In this document: positions 54,183 to 63,992 of the stretch, one piece after another
How positions within the stretch are numbered: the first letter of the stretch is position 1
How the letters are laid out: each line of letters starts with the position of its first letter
Origin: Flexilinea flocculi
GTDB lineage: Bacteria > Chloroflexota > Anaerolineae > Anaerolineales > Anaerolineaceae
Reading direction: 5' to 3'
Assembly: GCF_001192795.1 (NCBI RefSeq)
Contig: NZ_DF968181.1
Span: 2,160,974-2,224,973, forward strand
Length of the DNA: 64,000 nucleotides
The notes under the pieces: model-generated
Databases searched by the model: none
What the model was told of the DNA's origin: nothing
What the model saw: only the letters and a program-made list of their open reading frames with translations
Program-made: the position numbers and the translations under genes

Positions 54183-54319
54183 GAATTCATCCGGAGATTT
54201 GGAGTTATGAATCGGTATCATATAAGATTCGATCATTTCACAAAAGCAGGTGCATCTGAATTTTGAAAAATGAACCGATTTTTTTAAGAAATTCGCAATT
54301 GGTATGGTTATATGAATAA

Positions 54320-55858
54320 ATGAAAAAGTTAATTGTCAACGGAAAAATTATTACTATGGATATTTCTCATCCGTCAGCAGAGGCAGTCCTCTTTGAAGGA
54401 GAGCGTATCATAGCAGTTGGTAACAGCAGCAATCTAAAGAGCACCTATTCGGTCAATAACAAGGACATTTTCGATGCAAAAGGAGCCGTGATTGTTCCCG
54501 GTTTCATCGATGCACACAATCATTACACACTGATGGGCGTCCAAAAATTTGAGCTGGATTTAGGCGGAATTTTTAATCGGGAGATGATTTTAAATCGAAT
54601 TCATGAAGAACACTTGAAATTAGATCCAAATTTACCATTGATTGGAATTAATTACGAAGTAGACCATATTCCGAAAGAACATCATATTTATAAATTTGAC
54701 TTACAGAAAGCTGCGCCCAATCGAATCATACAAATCTCGGACCGCAGTTCGCACATGTCAGTTACAACCGACCAAACGCTGCAGGTTGCAGAAATCAACC
54801 TGGATCCTAAAGAATGCCTTCAGTGTATGGTGCCTTGTAATTTGAAAATCGCCGGTTTCACAGGCGAAATATGCGGTTTGGCTAATTCGGCACTTCATCA
54901 TTACGTTCAAAAAGGACTTCGCAATCCAGAGACATTAAAATCAGCCTGGAAGTATGCTTCGTCAATTGCCGCTGAACATGGAGTTACATCGATCCATGCC
55001 ATCGTCACCGAAGAGGAGATGAAGGGACTTATCTATTACAAAGATATCCTGCCCATCGATTTGAAGATCTATACCGAGACAAAGAATGTCAAGGCAGTCA
55101 AAGCTGCCGGACTGAAACAAATCGGCGGATGCGGCGCTGTGATGGTTGATGGTGATTCTGGTCCATTTACTGCCGCTTTTTTGGAACCGTATACAGAGCG
55201 ACCAGAAACCAGCGGTCTGCTTTATTATTCTGATGAAGAGTTGGAAGATTTTGTTTGGGAAGTTCACTCGGCCGGTTTACAGCTTGCATTACACTGCGTT
55301 GGTGACGCAGCGTCACAACAAGTGTTGAACGCTGTCGAAGCTGTTCAAAATCGAAGCGGCAGGAAAATACGGCATCGAATTGAACACTTTGAGTTTGGTA
55401 CAAAAGAACAGATGGATAAAGTGAAACGGTTGGGAATGTGTTTGTCGATTCAACCGAATTTCAATCATTTTTGGAATCACACAACCTACATCGAACAGTT
55501 AGGTATATCCAGAGCGATGAGAGCAGATCCGATACAAACGATTGTAAAGAAAGGAATTCCAATGGGGTTCGGTTCAGATTGTGCAGTCACTCCCTGTGAT
55601 CCGCTTCTGACAATATCCAGCGCTGTTAATCATTCGCTTCCCGATGAACGGATTTCTCCAACAAACGCACTGTACTTTCACACCATAGGAAGCGCCTATA
55701 TTGGAATGGAAGAAAAAGATAAGGGCAGCATTACCCCCGGAAAATTTGCTGACATGGTATTTCTGGATGCTGATCCAACAGAAGTTGACTCCAGTGAAAT
55801 TAAAGACATTCCTGTAAAAATGACCATTGCCAAAGGACACGTCATTTATTCGCAATAA
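54320..55858 (+). CDS. Amidohydrolase family protein (YtcJ-like)
   Basis: Metal-dependent hydrolase of 512 residues. VIVPGFIDAHNHYTLMG carries the HxH metal motif, and HCVGDAASQQVLNAVE, RHRIEHFEFG and GFGSDCAVTPCDPLLTIS give the later His and Asp ligands. The C-terminal GSITPGKFADMVFLDADPT is the usual composite domain. YtcJ-type proteins act on amide bonds of unknown compounds. It probably processes the cargo of the transporter upstream. It has no clear ribosome site. Confidence 0.87.
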   Translation: MKKLIVNGKIITMDISHPSAEAVLFEGERIIAVGNSSNLKSTYSVNNKDIFDAKGAVIVPGFIDAHNHYTLMGVQKFELDLGGIFNREMILNRIHEEHLKLDPNLPLIGINYEVDHIPKEHHIYKFDLQKAAPNRIIQISDRSSHMSVTTDQTLQVAEINLDPKECLQCMVPCNLKIAGFTGEICGLANSALHHYVQKGLRNPETLKSAWKYASSIAAEHGVTSIHAIVTEEEMKGLIYYKDILPIDLKIYTETKNVKAVKAAGLKQIGGCGAVMVDGDSGPFTAAFLEPYTERPETSGLLYYSDEELEDFVWEVHSAGLQLALHCVGDAASQQVLNAVEAVQNRSGRKIRHRIEHFEFGTKEQMDKVKRLGMCLSIQPNFNHFWNHTTYIEQLGISRAMRADPIQTIVKKGIPMGFGSDCAVTPCDPLLTISSAVNHSLPDERISPTNALYFHTIGSAYIGMEEKDKGSITPGKFADMVFLDADPTEVDSSEIKDIPVKMTIAKGHVIYSQ

Positions 55859-55861
55859 GAA

Positions 55862-55940
55862 AAAAAGTTTTATTGGCAAATAGTCTGTGCGCACAGACTA
55901 TTTGCCAATTTTTATTTTCCCAGCATTTCGAATTGCTGAA
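55862..55940. repeat. Interspersed palindromic element, copy 12 (38-bp perfect palindrome)
   Basis: The core, 55872-55909, is a perfect 19-bp inverted repeat with no spacer (ATTGGCAAATAGTCTGTGC and its complement), followed on the plus strand by TTTTTATTTT. It can therefore also end the amidohydrolase transcript. The right end TTTCGAATTGCTGAA matches the family; the left end is missing. Confidence 0.78.
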
Positions 55941-55981
55941 TTCTCATCTATGAAAATTCAGCTTTCGGACTGCGCTTGGGA

Positions 55982-57397
55982 TCAGTTTTTTCGATCCCAA
56001 CGCCAGGTCGTACCGTCTTTCGTATCCTCAAGAACAACTCCTTTTTCAGAAAGTTGATTTCGGATTTGATCCGCTAATCCCCAATTTTTCTGTTTACGAA
56101 GTTCAAGACGTAAATCCACCAATAATTGAACAAATGGATCCGCTTCTGCCGATTGCTGTTTTTCAGATTTGACATCCAGCGTCAAACCCAATACGCTGGT
56201 CAGCTCCAATAACAAGTCTTGTGCAGGCTGTAATTCTGCTTGAGTTGCCCCTTCATCGCGGGAATAATTGATTACACGAATTAACTCGAAAATATACCCC
56301 AATGCACCGGCAGAATTAAAATCATCATCCATTGAGCTTTCGAAACCATTTCTGGTTGCAGCGATTTGCTGTGAAAGGGCTTGTTTGACGTCTTCGGATG
56401 CGCCTTTTGCCCCTTCCGCTGCCGGATGAAACGCGAACCGAATTCGATCCAGCGCTTTTTCCGCCTGAAGTAAAACATCTTCATTAAAAACGATCGGATT
56501 TCGATAGGCTGAATTCAGAATCAGGTAACGAAAAGAATCAGCACTGTGATGAGACAAAAACTCATCAATGCTGATAATATTACCGATGGATTTCGACATT
56601 TTTTCGCCGCGAAGCTGCAGCATTCCATTATGCACCCAGTATCGGGCAAAAGGTTTACCAGTAAATAACTCACTTTGTGCAATTTCATTTTCATGATGGG
56701 GAAAAATCAGATCATTTCCACCGCCATGAATATCAATCGAATCGCCAAAATAATGATAATTCATTGCTGAACATTCGATATGCCATCCTGGACGCCCAGG
56801 ACCCCATGGGCTATCCCAGGCCGGTTCCCCCGGCTTTGCTGATTTCCATAAAGCAAAATCCATCGGATCCTCTTTCCGATCATCCGCTTCCTTACGTACG
56901 CCGGCTCGCATATCATCCAAATTCCTTCCAGAAAGTTTTCCGTAATTCGGATCATTACGAACGCGAAAATAAACATCGCCTTCCAATGGATAAGCTGCGC
57001 CTTTGTCAATCAATCCTTGTACAATCGCAATGATCTGATCGATTTCTTTGGATGCCCGCGGATTAAAGGATGCCGGCTTGATATTCAAATCAGCCATATT
57101 TTTCTGAAAGTCTTGAATATAACCTTCTGCAAGGGCAAATGGATCCATTCCCATTTCATTCGCCCTCCGAATGATTTTATCGTCTACATCGGTAAAATTC
57201 ATAGCGAATTGAACGTTGAATCCCCGATATTCCAGATATCGGCGAATGATATCAAAAACCAGCGCAGACATCGCATGACCGATATGCGCTTTGTTATAAA
57301 CTGTCGGACCGCAAACATACATGCGGACTTTCCCCGGTTCGATTGTTTCTAACGGTTCTTTTGTTCGGGTCAGTGTGTTATAGATTTGAATGCTCAC
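55982..57397 (-). CDS. cysS: Cysteinyl-tRNA synthetase
   Basis: Class I aminoacyl-tRNA synthetase of 471 residues, full length. MYVCGPTVYNKAHIGHAMS holds the HIGH motif and the first zinc Cys, IECSAMNYHYFG and HHENEIAQSE the other zinc ligands, and EKMSKSIGN the KMSKS loop. The C-terminal helical domain is present. The upstream PIN-TRAM gene overlaps its start by 4 bp (ATGA), so both are read on one message. Confidence 0.97.
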   Translation of the reverse strand: MSIQIYNTLTRTKEPLETIEPGKVRMYVCGPTVYNKAHIGHAMSALVFDIIRRYLEYRGFNVQFAMNFTDVDDKIIRRANEMGMDPFALAEGYIQDFQKNMADLNIKPASFNPRASKEIDQIIAIVQGLIDKGAAYPLEGDVYFRVRNDPNYGKLSGRNLDDMRAGVRKEADDRKEDPMDFALWKSAKPGEPAWDSPWGPGRPGWHIECSAMNYHYFGDSIDIHGGGNDLIFPHHENEIAQSELFTGKPFARYWVHNGMLQLRGEKMSKSIGNIISIDEFLSHHSADSFRYLILNSAYRNPIVFNEDVLLQAEKALDRIRFAFHPAAEGAKGASEDVKQALSQQIAATRNGFESSMDDDFNSAGALGYIFELIRVINYSRDEGATQAELQPAQDLLLELTSVLGLTLDVKSEKQQSAEADPFVQLLVDLRLELRKQKNWGLADQIRNQLSEKGVVLEDTKDGTTWRWDRKN

Positions 57398-58473
57398 CGT
57401 TTCGCTCCTGTTCCCTTTTCCTGTCGGGCAAAAATCATTCTGCCGGCAGCCGTTTGGAGTATTTTTGTAACAACCACATAGATATCCTGATTTAAAAAGT
57501 TCCTGCCATTCTCGATCACGACCATTGTGCCATCTTCCATATAACCGACGCCTTGATTATGCTCTTTCCCTTCCTGAATGACTTTAATCTGCAGCCCTTC
57601 ACCCGGAAGCAGCACTGATTTTACTGCATTCGCAAGATCATTTACATTTAAGATACCAACACCCTGCAGATCAGCGACTTTATTCAGATTATAGTCATTC
57701 GTAAGAATCTGACAATTCAATTGACGTGCCAGCACAACCAACTTCGCATCGACATCTTTCACGCCGTCAACTTCAAGATCGCTGATTTTCACTTCTGCGT
57801 TAGGTTCTTTTTGAAGTTGAGCCAAAATTTCTAAGCCGCGCCTTCCGCGCTGCCGCCGCAGACTGTCTTCAGAATCCGCAATGTACTGTAGTTCCTGCAG
57901 AATAAATCGCGGGATAATCATAATGCCAGGGATAAAACCTGTATGTGCAATATCTGCAATTCTGCCGTCAATAATAACGCTTGTGTCTAAAAGAACATTT
58001 TTTTCATGACGAATCAACGGTTCATTGATTTCAGCCCGCCCAGAAGCCAGATGCATCGTTAACGCATTGATTTCCTGGTATTTCGCCATTCCTATTACAA
58101 TGCCAAGATAACAGAAGACAGCGCTAAAAACGATTGGCAGCACTCTCCCAAAGAACCCCGGCAAGAATGAGAGAGGAATCGAAATTAAAGCTGCTGCAAT
58201 AAGTCCCAATAACAGGCCAAGTAAACCGGCCGTCAGCCGATTCATCGGAATCAGCTTCAATTTAGTGCTGAGTTTCCGCAGCGGAATCACAGTGAAAAAT
58301 GGGGTTAGGAAATAACCGATAATCACTCCTAATACGCAGTAAATGATTTCTGTCTGCAAATGTCCCCAACGTTCTGGGAAAAAAGCCGGTGCATACGATT
58401 TTCCAAGCCAATAACCGCTAAAGCCAAAAACAATAAGTCCAATAATTCGAATAATTTGATCAATTTTCCTCAT
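57394..58473 (-). CDS. Membrane PIN-TRAM protein (YacL-like)
   Basis: This 359-residue protein has about four N-terminal transmembrane segments (1-130), then a PIN domain with acidic residues in LLDTSVIIDGRIADI, LQELQYIAD and LTNDYNLNKVA, and a C-terminal TRAM-like RNA-binding domain (about 290-350). The family occurs in many Gram-positive-type bacteria and Chloroflexota, usually near cysS or nearby housekeeping genes. A nuclease role is presumed from the PIN fold. Confidence 0.9.
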   Translation of the reverse strand: MRKIDQIIRIIGLIVFGFSGYWLGKSYAPAFFPERWGHLQTEIIYCVLGVIIGYFLTPFFTVIPLRKLSTKLKLIPMNRLTAGLLGLLLGLIAAALISIPLSFLPGFFGRVLPIVFSAVFCYLGIVIGMAKYQEINALTMHLASGRAEINEPLIRHEKNVLLDTSVIIDGRIADIAHTGFIPGIMIIPRFILQELQYIADSEDSLRRQRGRRGLEILAQLQKEPNAEVKISDLEVDGVKDVDAKLVVLARQLNCQILTNDYNLNKVADLQGVGILNVNDLANAVKSVLLPGEGLQIKVIQEGKEHNQGVGYMEDGTMVVIENGRNFLNQDIYVVVTKILQTAAGRMIFARQEKGTGAKR

Positions 58474-59024
58474 GAATAATTCCTTTTTCCTAAGAAAATA
58501 CTGATTATGCGCAACAGAAACACATCTGATGCGTCATTTGTCTGGAAAAAACACGAGCAGACACCAGAAACAGGAATGTCTTATTCCCTTATCCAGCGCT
58601 GTGATTCACAATGAGGATTTATTGATGAGACGAAAAAATTTGAATAAAAAAACGAGAGAACGAAAAATAATTGCTCAATAAATACCGCTGAAACTGTCTC
58701 GTAATTCAATAAAATATAATAAATCCCCTAACTACTATTCTATCCCTATTATTGATATACTAAAGTAATACTATCATTATTCTTTCGATGACATTCTTCT
58801 TAAGAAAAAGTTACAATAACTACCTTTTGACACAATCGATTCGAATCATAAAACAGCTGAATGGATATCAGGACATTCTTGCAACTCGCTGAAATTTGGC
58901 AAAACAGCAACTTTTTTTCTTTTTTAATAAAAGGAATTACAAAATTTCGAATAAATGGAGTATAAAATACGGTAAAAAAAATTGAAGAGACAGATACTCC
59001 TTTTTTCAATAAAAAAAAGCATCG
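58474..59024. other. Intergenic gap, nothing firmly recognised
   Basis: AT-rich sequence upstream of the PIN-TRAM gene and downstream of the MFS gene. I see no reading frame with a ribosome site and no clear terminator. A weak TTTCGAATAAATGG patch near 58948 recalls the interspersed element, but no paired end was found. Confidence 0.5.
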
Positions 59025-60248
59025 TTATCCTTGCTCTGTAAGCCGAATTGAATGTCTGTTTTTCCGATACAAAACGCAAAAGCCCAATGCTGCAGTCATC
59101 GCGCAAATGGATCCAAAAATCCAGATGCTCTGCGGATAGAAGACATCATAGAGATATCCGGCACAAGCCGGTCCAATTCCGTATCCGAATGGATGTGCCA
59201 GACTCAGGATGCTCATATACCTTCCTCGTGCATCCGATGGAGATAACCTTGCTGCCAAAGCGGACATCGTCGGAGACATGAGGATTTCTCCGATTGTCAG
59301 TATGGCCATACAAAAACAAAACCACAGGACATTGGGGAAAAGCGCATATCCGCCTATTCCCACCATATAAAATAGTGCAGAAAAAATCATCGTCTTTAAA
59401 GGGTGCTTTCTGCGACTGATCTTTAAAGCCGGAAGCTGAAGGAGGACACAAAGAATTGCATTGACTGAATAGACATAACTGACCTGATTCTCCCTTAATC
59501 CATAAGTTTCACGACTATATAATGAGAGCAAATTAAAAACAACCGATGCGCCCATAAAAATGACACTCATAAAGAAGATTGCGGAAATAAATGTTCGATC
59601 GCGAAAAACATCAGCGAATTTCGTTTTTGACTCAATCTTTTCTACCGGTAAAAGGTGTCTTGAGAAAGTCTCCTTAATTGTCAAGATTGAAATCAGGAAA
59701 GAAATAAGATAACCGATTGAAGCGCAGTAAAAAATCAACGCATACGATTTTGTCGCTAGGAATCCACCAACAATCGGCCCGATTGCAAAACCTGAATTGG
59801 ACATCATCCGCAGCCAGGAATATGCTTCAATCCGATCAGCATCAGAAACCAGGTCTGCAACCATAGCGCTGGAACTGATGGAATAGAATAGATCCAAAGC
59901 GCCCCATGTCCCCATTAGCACTGCAAACTGCCATAAAGTTGTTGCTGAATACATCAGGAAATAATATGTAGCACCTCCAAAAAGGGAGGTAAGGAGCAAT
60001 CCGCGTCTTCCAAATCGGTCGGCAAAGGAACCTGCAAAAAAGGATGCAAGAATTCCGGTAACGGAACGGAGGGAAATCAATAACGTCGTCACACGCAGCG
60101 GGAGATCAAGCCGTTCTCGCAAAAATATATTCAGATAAGGCCAAGCCATGGAAGACCCTATTGAGAAAATTAATGCACTCCCCATAATAATGTAGAGTTG
60201 AATCGGAAATTTCCCGTATTTTCCGCGAGAAGGCTGTACGAAATTCAT
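59025..60248 (-). CDS. Major facilitator superfamily transporter
   Basis: Twelve-helix transporter of about 407 residues. The helix 2-3 loop motif GSFADRFGRRGLLL and the later LAARLSPSDARGRYMS are typical of drug/metabolite exporters of this superfamily. GGAGG lies 11 bases before ATG 60248, and a TTG in frame at 60251 is also possible. The substrate cannot be told and no regulator is adjacent. Confidence 0.88.
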   Translation of the reverse strand: MNFVQPSRGKYGKFPIQLYIIMGSALIFSIGSSMAWPYLNIFLRERLDLPLRVTTLLISLRSVTGILASFFAGSFADRFGRRGLLLTSLFGGATYYFLMYSATTLWQFAVLMGTWGALDLFYSISSSAMVADLVSDADRIEAYSWLRMMSNSGFAIGPIVGGFLATKSYALIFYCASIGYLISFLISILTIKETFSRHLLPVEKIESKTKFADVFRDRTFISAIFFMSVIFMGASVVFNLLSLYSRETYGLRENQVSYVYSVNAILCVLLQLPALKISRRKHPLKTMIFSALFYMVGIGGYALFPNVLWFCFCMAILTIGEILMSPTMSALAARLSPSDARGRYMSILSLAHPFGYGIGPACAGYLYDVFYPQSIWIFGSICAMTAALGFCVLYRKNRHSIRLTEQG

Positions 60249-60393
60249 CAATCTGCAATCCTCCAATAATTCGAAAATCGATCTGTCTGTTCGAGCTATG
60301 AGAGAAAAATATCTCTTAGTATTTTATAATATTGACGACTCATTTTTAATTCAGTCTCATTAGTTTATCATATTCAATCGGAATTCAGATTTC

Positions 60394-60510
60394 TTGCAAT
60401 TATTCGAAATAAGGATTGACTTTTAAAATAAGAAAGGAAACTTGTTGAACGTATATACGTGCAAAATAATACATTCAAAAATGAATATTTTTCATAGTTC
60501 GCATGACTGG
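60394..60510. repeat. Interspersed palindromic element, copy 13 (degenerate)
   Basis: TTGCAATTATTCGAAATAAGGATTGAC at the left and TTTTTCATAGTTCGCATGACTGG at the right match the ends of the copy at 437-560, but the central stem has lost most of its pairing. It lies in the gap 60267-60746, which otherwise holds only the next copy. Confidence 0.6.
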
Positions 60511-60514
60511 ATTT

Positions 60515-60640
60515 TCTGCAGATACGCAAAATTTGAAGAGACTTTTTTAGAAAAGATCGAAGGATTGTTGCAGTTTCTTAGATTAGCTCCATCAAGAATA
60601 AAAACGCAAACATTTTTTCCCCGCATATCGAAATGCTGAA
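60515..60640. repeat. Interspersed palindromic element, copy 14 (degenerate)
   Basis: The left end TTCTGCAGATACGCAAAATTTG is weak and the right end CATATCGAAATGCTGAA clear. The right flank TTTTTTCCCCGC resembles the CTCCCC block of the copies at 11.0 and 15.3 kb. No stable stem remains. It lies directly next to copy 13. Confidence 0.55.
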
Positions 60641-60746
60641 AATCAGGAAAACACAATTAACCCGTCTCATCTATGATAAAATTTTCAACGATTCGTAACA
60701 TCAAAAAAATTGGATGATAAATCCTTTTCAAAAACAGAGGCAAAAA

Positions 60747-62525
60747 ATGAAAGAAAAAATTCTCGTAACAGCAGCCTGGCCTTACGCTAACGCTTATATC
60801 CATGTCGGAAATCTTACCGGAGCCTACCTTCCGGCTGACATCTTTGCCAGATTTCAACGGCTGATGGGACGAGAAACTTTATTCGTCTCAGGTTCTGATG
60901 CACACGGTACTCCGATTACGGTCCGTGCAGATGCCGAAAAATCAACTGCTGAAGCTGTTTATAAAAGATTCCATGAATCGTTTCTGGACATGCAGCATAA
61001 GGTCGGTATCACCTATGATCTTTTTAGCAGTACGCATACAGAAAATCATTTTAAAGTCTCTCAAGATGTTTTTTTGGCACTAAAAGAGAATGGTTACTTA
61101 TACAAAGCAACTGATAAGCAATGGTACACGCCTTCTCAGAAAAAATTTCTTCCAGATCGATATGTTGAGGGAACCTGTTACATTTGCGGTTATGACAATG
61201 CCCGCAGCGACCAATGCGACAAATGCGGCAATTTGCTGGATCCGGAAAAACTGATCAGCCCCCGCTCAAAGATTGATGGATCCATGCCGGAATTAAGAGA
61301 GACGGAACACTATTATCTGGATCTCGGTAAGCTGCAAAACAGAGTTGTTAATTTTCTGAAAGCACGAGAAGACTATTGGCGTCCCAACGTTCTCCGTCAA
61401 TCCCTGGGACAAATATTAGCTGAAGATCTGCATGGCAGAGCAATCACACGTGATTTAGACTGGGGTATTCCGGTTCCCGTAGAGGACGCAGCAGGAAAAT
61501 GCCTCTATGTTTGGTTTGAAGCTGTAATTGGCTATCTTTCGGCTTCGATTGAATGGTCAAAATTACAGGGGACACCAGATGCCTGGAAAAAATGGTGGGA
61601 AGAATCTGACAGTAAATCGTATTATTTCATCGGAAAAGATAACATTCCGTTTCATGCGGTGATCTGGCCTGCTCAATTATCCGGAATGGGAACAAAATTC
61701 GACCTTCTGTTCGACGGGAAAGAAGGCGAGGCGTTGAATCTGCCGTACGATGTACCGGCCAATGAATTTATGAATCTTGAGGGTCAAAAAATCTCTGGCA
61801 GCCGCAATTGGGCAATTTTTGTCAACGATTTTCTGGAAGATTTTGACCCCGATCCGCTGCGTTATTATTTGACTGTAAATATGCCAGAATCACAGGATAC
61901 GGATTGGGACTGGGAAGATTTCCTCAAACGAAACAACAATGAATTGGTTGCGAATTGGGGCAATCTTGCCAACCGGGTGATTTCATTTGCCAATAAACAT
62001 TGGGGAGAAATTCCAAACCCAGGTGATCTGGATGAAGATGACAAACAATTACTGGAAACAATCGAATCCGGATTTGAAAGTGTTGGAAAAGAATATGATG
62101 CAGTCCATCTGCGCGCTGGCCTGGCAGAATCACTGCGTCTCGCGACAGAAGTCAACCGTTATCTGGATATCGCTGCTCCATGGCAATTGGTAAAAACCGA
62201 CAAAGAAGCTGCCGGAAGAAAAATCTATACAGCATTACGAGCGATCGATTCATTAAAAATACTATTTGCTCCGATTCTTCCTTTCTCCTCGGAGAAACTG
62301 CATAAAATGCTGGGGTATGAAGGACAGATTTTCGGGGATCTTGTAACAAAATCCATTCAGGACAAACTGGGCGAACACACAGTAAATTGTTATGACCCAA
62401 CAAAAGCGATTGGGAAATGGGAACCGTCGAAACTGCCTGCCGGACAAAAATTCGGTGAGATTTCCCCGCTATTCAAAAAATTAGACCCTTCCATTGTCGA
62501 AATCGAACGGGCAAAATTGGGATAA
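60747..62525 (+). CDS. metG: Methionyl-tRNA synthetase
   Basis: Class I synthetase of 592 residues. The HIGH-like motif is IHVGNLTG, the four-Cys zinc knuckle CYICGYDNARSDQCDKCG is present, and KISGSRN stands where most enzymes have KMSKS. There is no C-terminal EMAPII tRNA-binding domain, so it is the short form. I start at ATG 60747 with GAGG six bases ahead; ATG 60714 would add 11 residues unlike the family. A terminator follows. Confidence 0.95.
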   Translation: MKEKILVTAAWPYANAYIHVGNLTGAYLPADIFARFQRLMGRETLFVSGSDAHGTPITVRADAEKSTAEAVYKRFHESFLDMQHKVGITYDLFSSTHTENHFKVSQDVFLALKENGYLYKATDKQWYTPSQKKFLPDRYVEGTCYICGYDNARSDQCDKCGNLLDPEKLISPRSKIDGSMPELRETEHYYLDLGKLQNRVVNFLKAREDYWRPNVLRQSLGQILAEDLHGRAITRDLDWGIPVPVEDAAGKCLYVWFEAVIGYLSASIEWSKLQGTPDAWKKWWEESDSKSYYFIGKDNIPFHAVIWPAQLSGMGTKFDLLFDGKEGEALNLPYDVPANEFMNLEGQKISGSRNWAIFVNDFLEDFDPDPLRYYLTVNMPESQDTDWDWEDFLKRNNNELVANWGNLANRVISFANKHWGEIPNPGDLDEDDKQLLETIESGFESVGKEYDAVHLRAGLAESLRLATEVNRYLDIAAPWQLVKTDKEAAGRKIYTALRAIDSLKILFAPILPFSSEKLHKMLGYEGQIFGDLVTKSIQDKLGEHTVNCYDPTKAIGKWEPSKLPAGQKFGEISPLFKKLDPSIVEIERAKLG

Positions 62526-62569
62526 GAAATTGCTGTGATTCGAATGACCGTAACAGCCATGAATCATAG

Positions 62570-62595
62570 GGACCTGACTTTGTCAGGTCCTTTTT
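62570..62595 (+). terminator. Terminator of metG
   Basis: GGACCTGAC (62570-62578) and GTCAGGTCC (62582-62590) form a perfect 9-bp stem with a TTT loop, followed by TTTTT. It lies 45 bp past the metG stop. Confidence 0.92.
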
Positions 62596-62655
62596 ATACG
62601 GCAATGAAAGTCATTTCCGTTAATTTCATCTGTTTCGGCAGCAATCCTTTGAGAA

Positions 62656-62769
62656 ACAGCTATTCAAAATATCCACTTAATATTAAATAAGGAAAAAATG
62701 TTATTGCGTAGTTTTTATGCGAAACGCAAAAACAATGCAACAAACACTTTTATTTTTCGAATTGCTGAA
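62656..62769. repeat. Interspersed palindromic element, copy 15
   Basis: ACAGCTATTCAAAATAT on the left and TTTTCGAATTGCTGAA on the right are the ends. The imperfect stem TGTTATTGCGTAGTTTTTATGCG pairs with CGCAAAAACAATGCAACA around an AAA apex. It lies between the converging metG and AI-2E-family genes. Confidence 0.7.
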
Positions 62770-62786
62770 TGGGAAATCAATCAGGG

Positions 62787-63992
62787 TTATTTTTTAGTGT
62801 GAGTCTTTAACGTTTCAAAATCTAATTCCGGTATATGAGACAGTTCAGGATAAGGGTCTTCTTTGCGAATTTTACACATCATAAAATTCAAGATCTCTTT
62901 TGCAATACCAATTATCGGAGCGGCCAGGAGCGCTCCAAACAAACCAAGCCTTGAGCTCAAGATCAGAATACCCAGTGTGATAATAACTGGATGAATGTTC
63001 AATGCTTCGCTCATAACACGCGGTGTGATCAGGATGTTTTCCATTTGCTGTATCAAAAGATAGGCAGCGATGACTACCAAAACCATCAGAAAATTATTAA
63101 GCGGAATCCATTCCGAGCCAAAAATCATGGCGGACAGGATTGCCGGAAAGCTCGATATGATCGGGCCGATATTGGGAACTACTTCACAAAAGCCTGCAAT
63201 AATCCCCAGCCACAACGCCCATTTCAGCCCAAGTCCTGTACAGACAAGAAACGTGATAATACCGATTGAAATCATCAGTTTCAATTCGCCGACAAAATAA
63301 TTATTCCAAACCCCTCCAAGACGATTGATCAGTTCTCGAACTTCAGCGCGGTAAGATTCCACAAATTGATTGGCAATCCAATCCTTTATTTTCCAGCCAT
63401 CATTACTGAAATGAAACGAAGCCATAATGGTTGTTAAAATTGCGATGGATACATGGAAAGCAGTACTCAACACATTTGCTGATACTGAGATCACAGATTG
63501 CAGCATCCGTGAGAGATCCGGAATAATGGATGAAACATTTATTTTTGAAATATCAAAGGAATTAATGGTTTTTCTTAATTCAACCAACGGAACCGTCAGA
63601 TCGATACCAACACTTCCGATTTTTAATTGTTTCACTTCCAATTCAAGGATAATGTCACCGAGCCATGTATCGATACTCTGAATCACCATTGGCCAGTCTG
63701 TCGAAAGGAACACTTGAAATTTACTGGTGATTAATGGAATTACCAGGCTGGAGAGCAATACAACAAGAATAATCAGGATCAAATAAGAAAAGATTACAGC
63801 AAGACTTTTCTTAAAACGCAGAATCCTGACTTGAAATCGAACCAGCGGCGATAAAATATATGCGATAAGTCCCGCAATAAGAATTAAATTTAAATTACTT
63901 CGTGCAAAAGAGAACAGGATTATGGACAGAATAATAATTCCTGTTACTGCCATATAGCGCAGCGTATCACTCCATTGTCGTTTTGTTTCCAT
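62787..63992 (-). CDS. AI-2E transporter family membrane protein
   Basis: This 401-residue protein has two N-terminal helices, a long extracytoplasmic or amphipathic region (about 90-200) and five or more C-terminal helices. GGVWNNYFVGELKLMISIGI, AGFCEVVPNIGPIISSFPAI and ILITPRVMSEALNIHPVIITLGI are family blocks (PF01594). The name comes from E. coli TqsA, but most members have other or unknown cargo. The start ATG is 8 bp from the right edge of the window, so an earlier start cannot be excluded. Confidence 0.88.
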   Translation of the reverse strand: METKRQWSDTLRYMAVTGIIILSIILFSFARSNLNLILIAGLIAYILSPLVRFQVRILRFKKSLAVIFSYLILIILVVLLSSLVIPLITSKFQVFLSTDWPMVIQSIDTWLGDIILELEVKQLKIGSVGIDLTVPLVELRKTINSFDISKINVSSIIPDLSRMLQSVISVSANVLSTAFHVSIAILTTIMASFHFSNDGWKIKDWIANQFVESYRAEVRELINRLGGVWNNYFVGELKLMISIGIITFLVCTGLGLKWALWLGIIAGFCEVVPNIGPIISSFPAILSAMIFGSEWIPLNNFLMVLVVIAAYLLIQQMENILITPRVMSEALNIHPVIITLGILILSSRLGLFGALLAAPIIGIAKEILNFMMCKIRKEDPYPELSHIPELDFETLKTHTKK

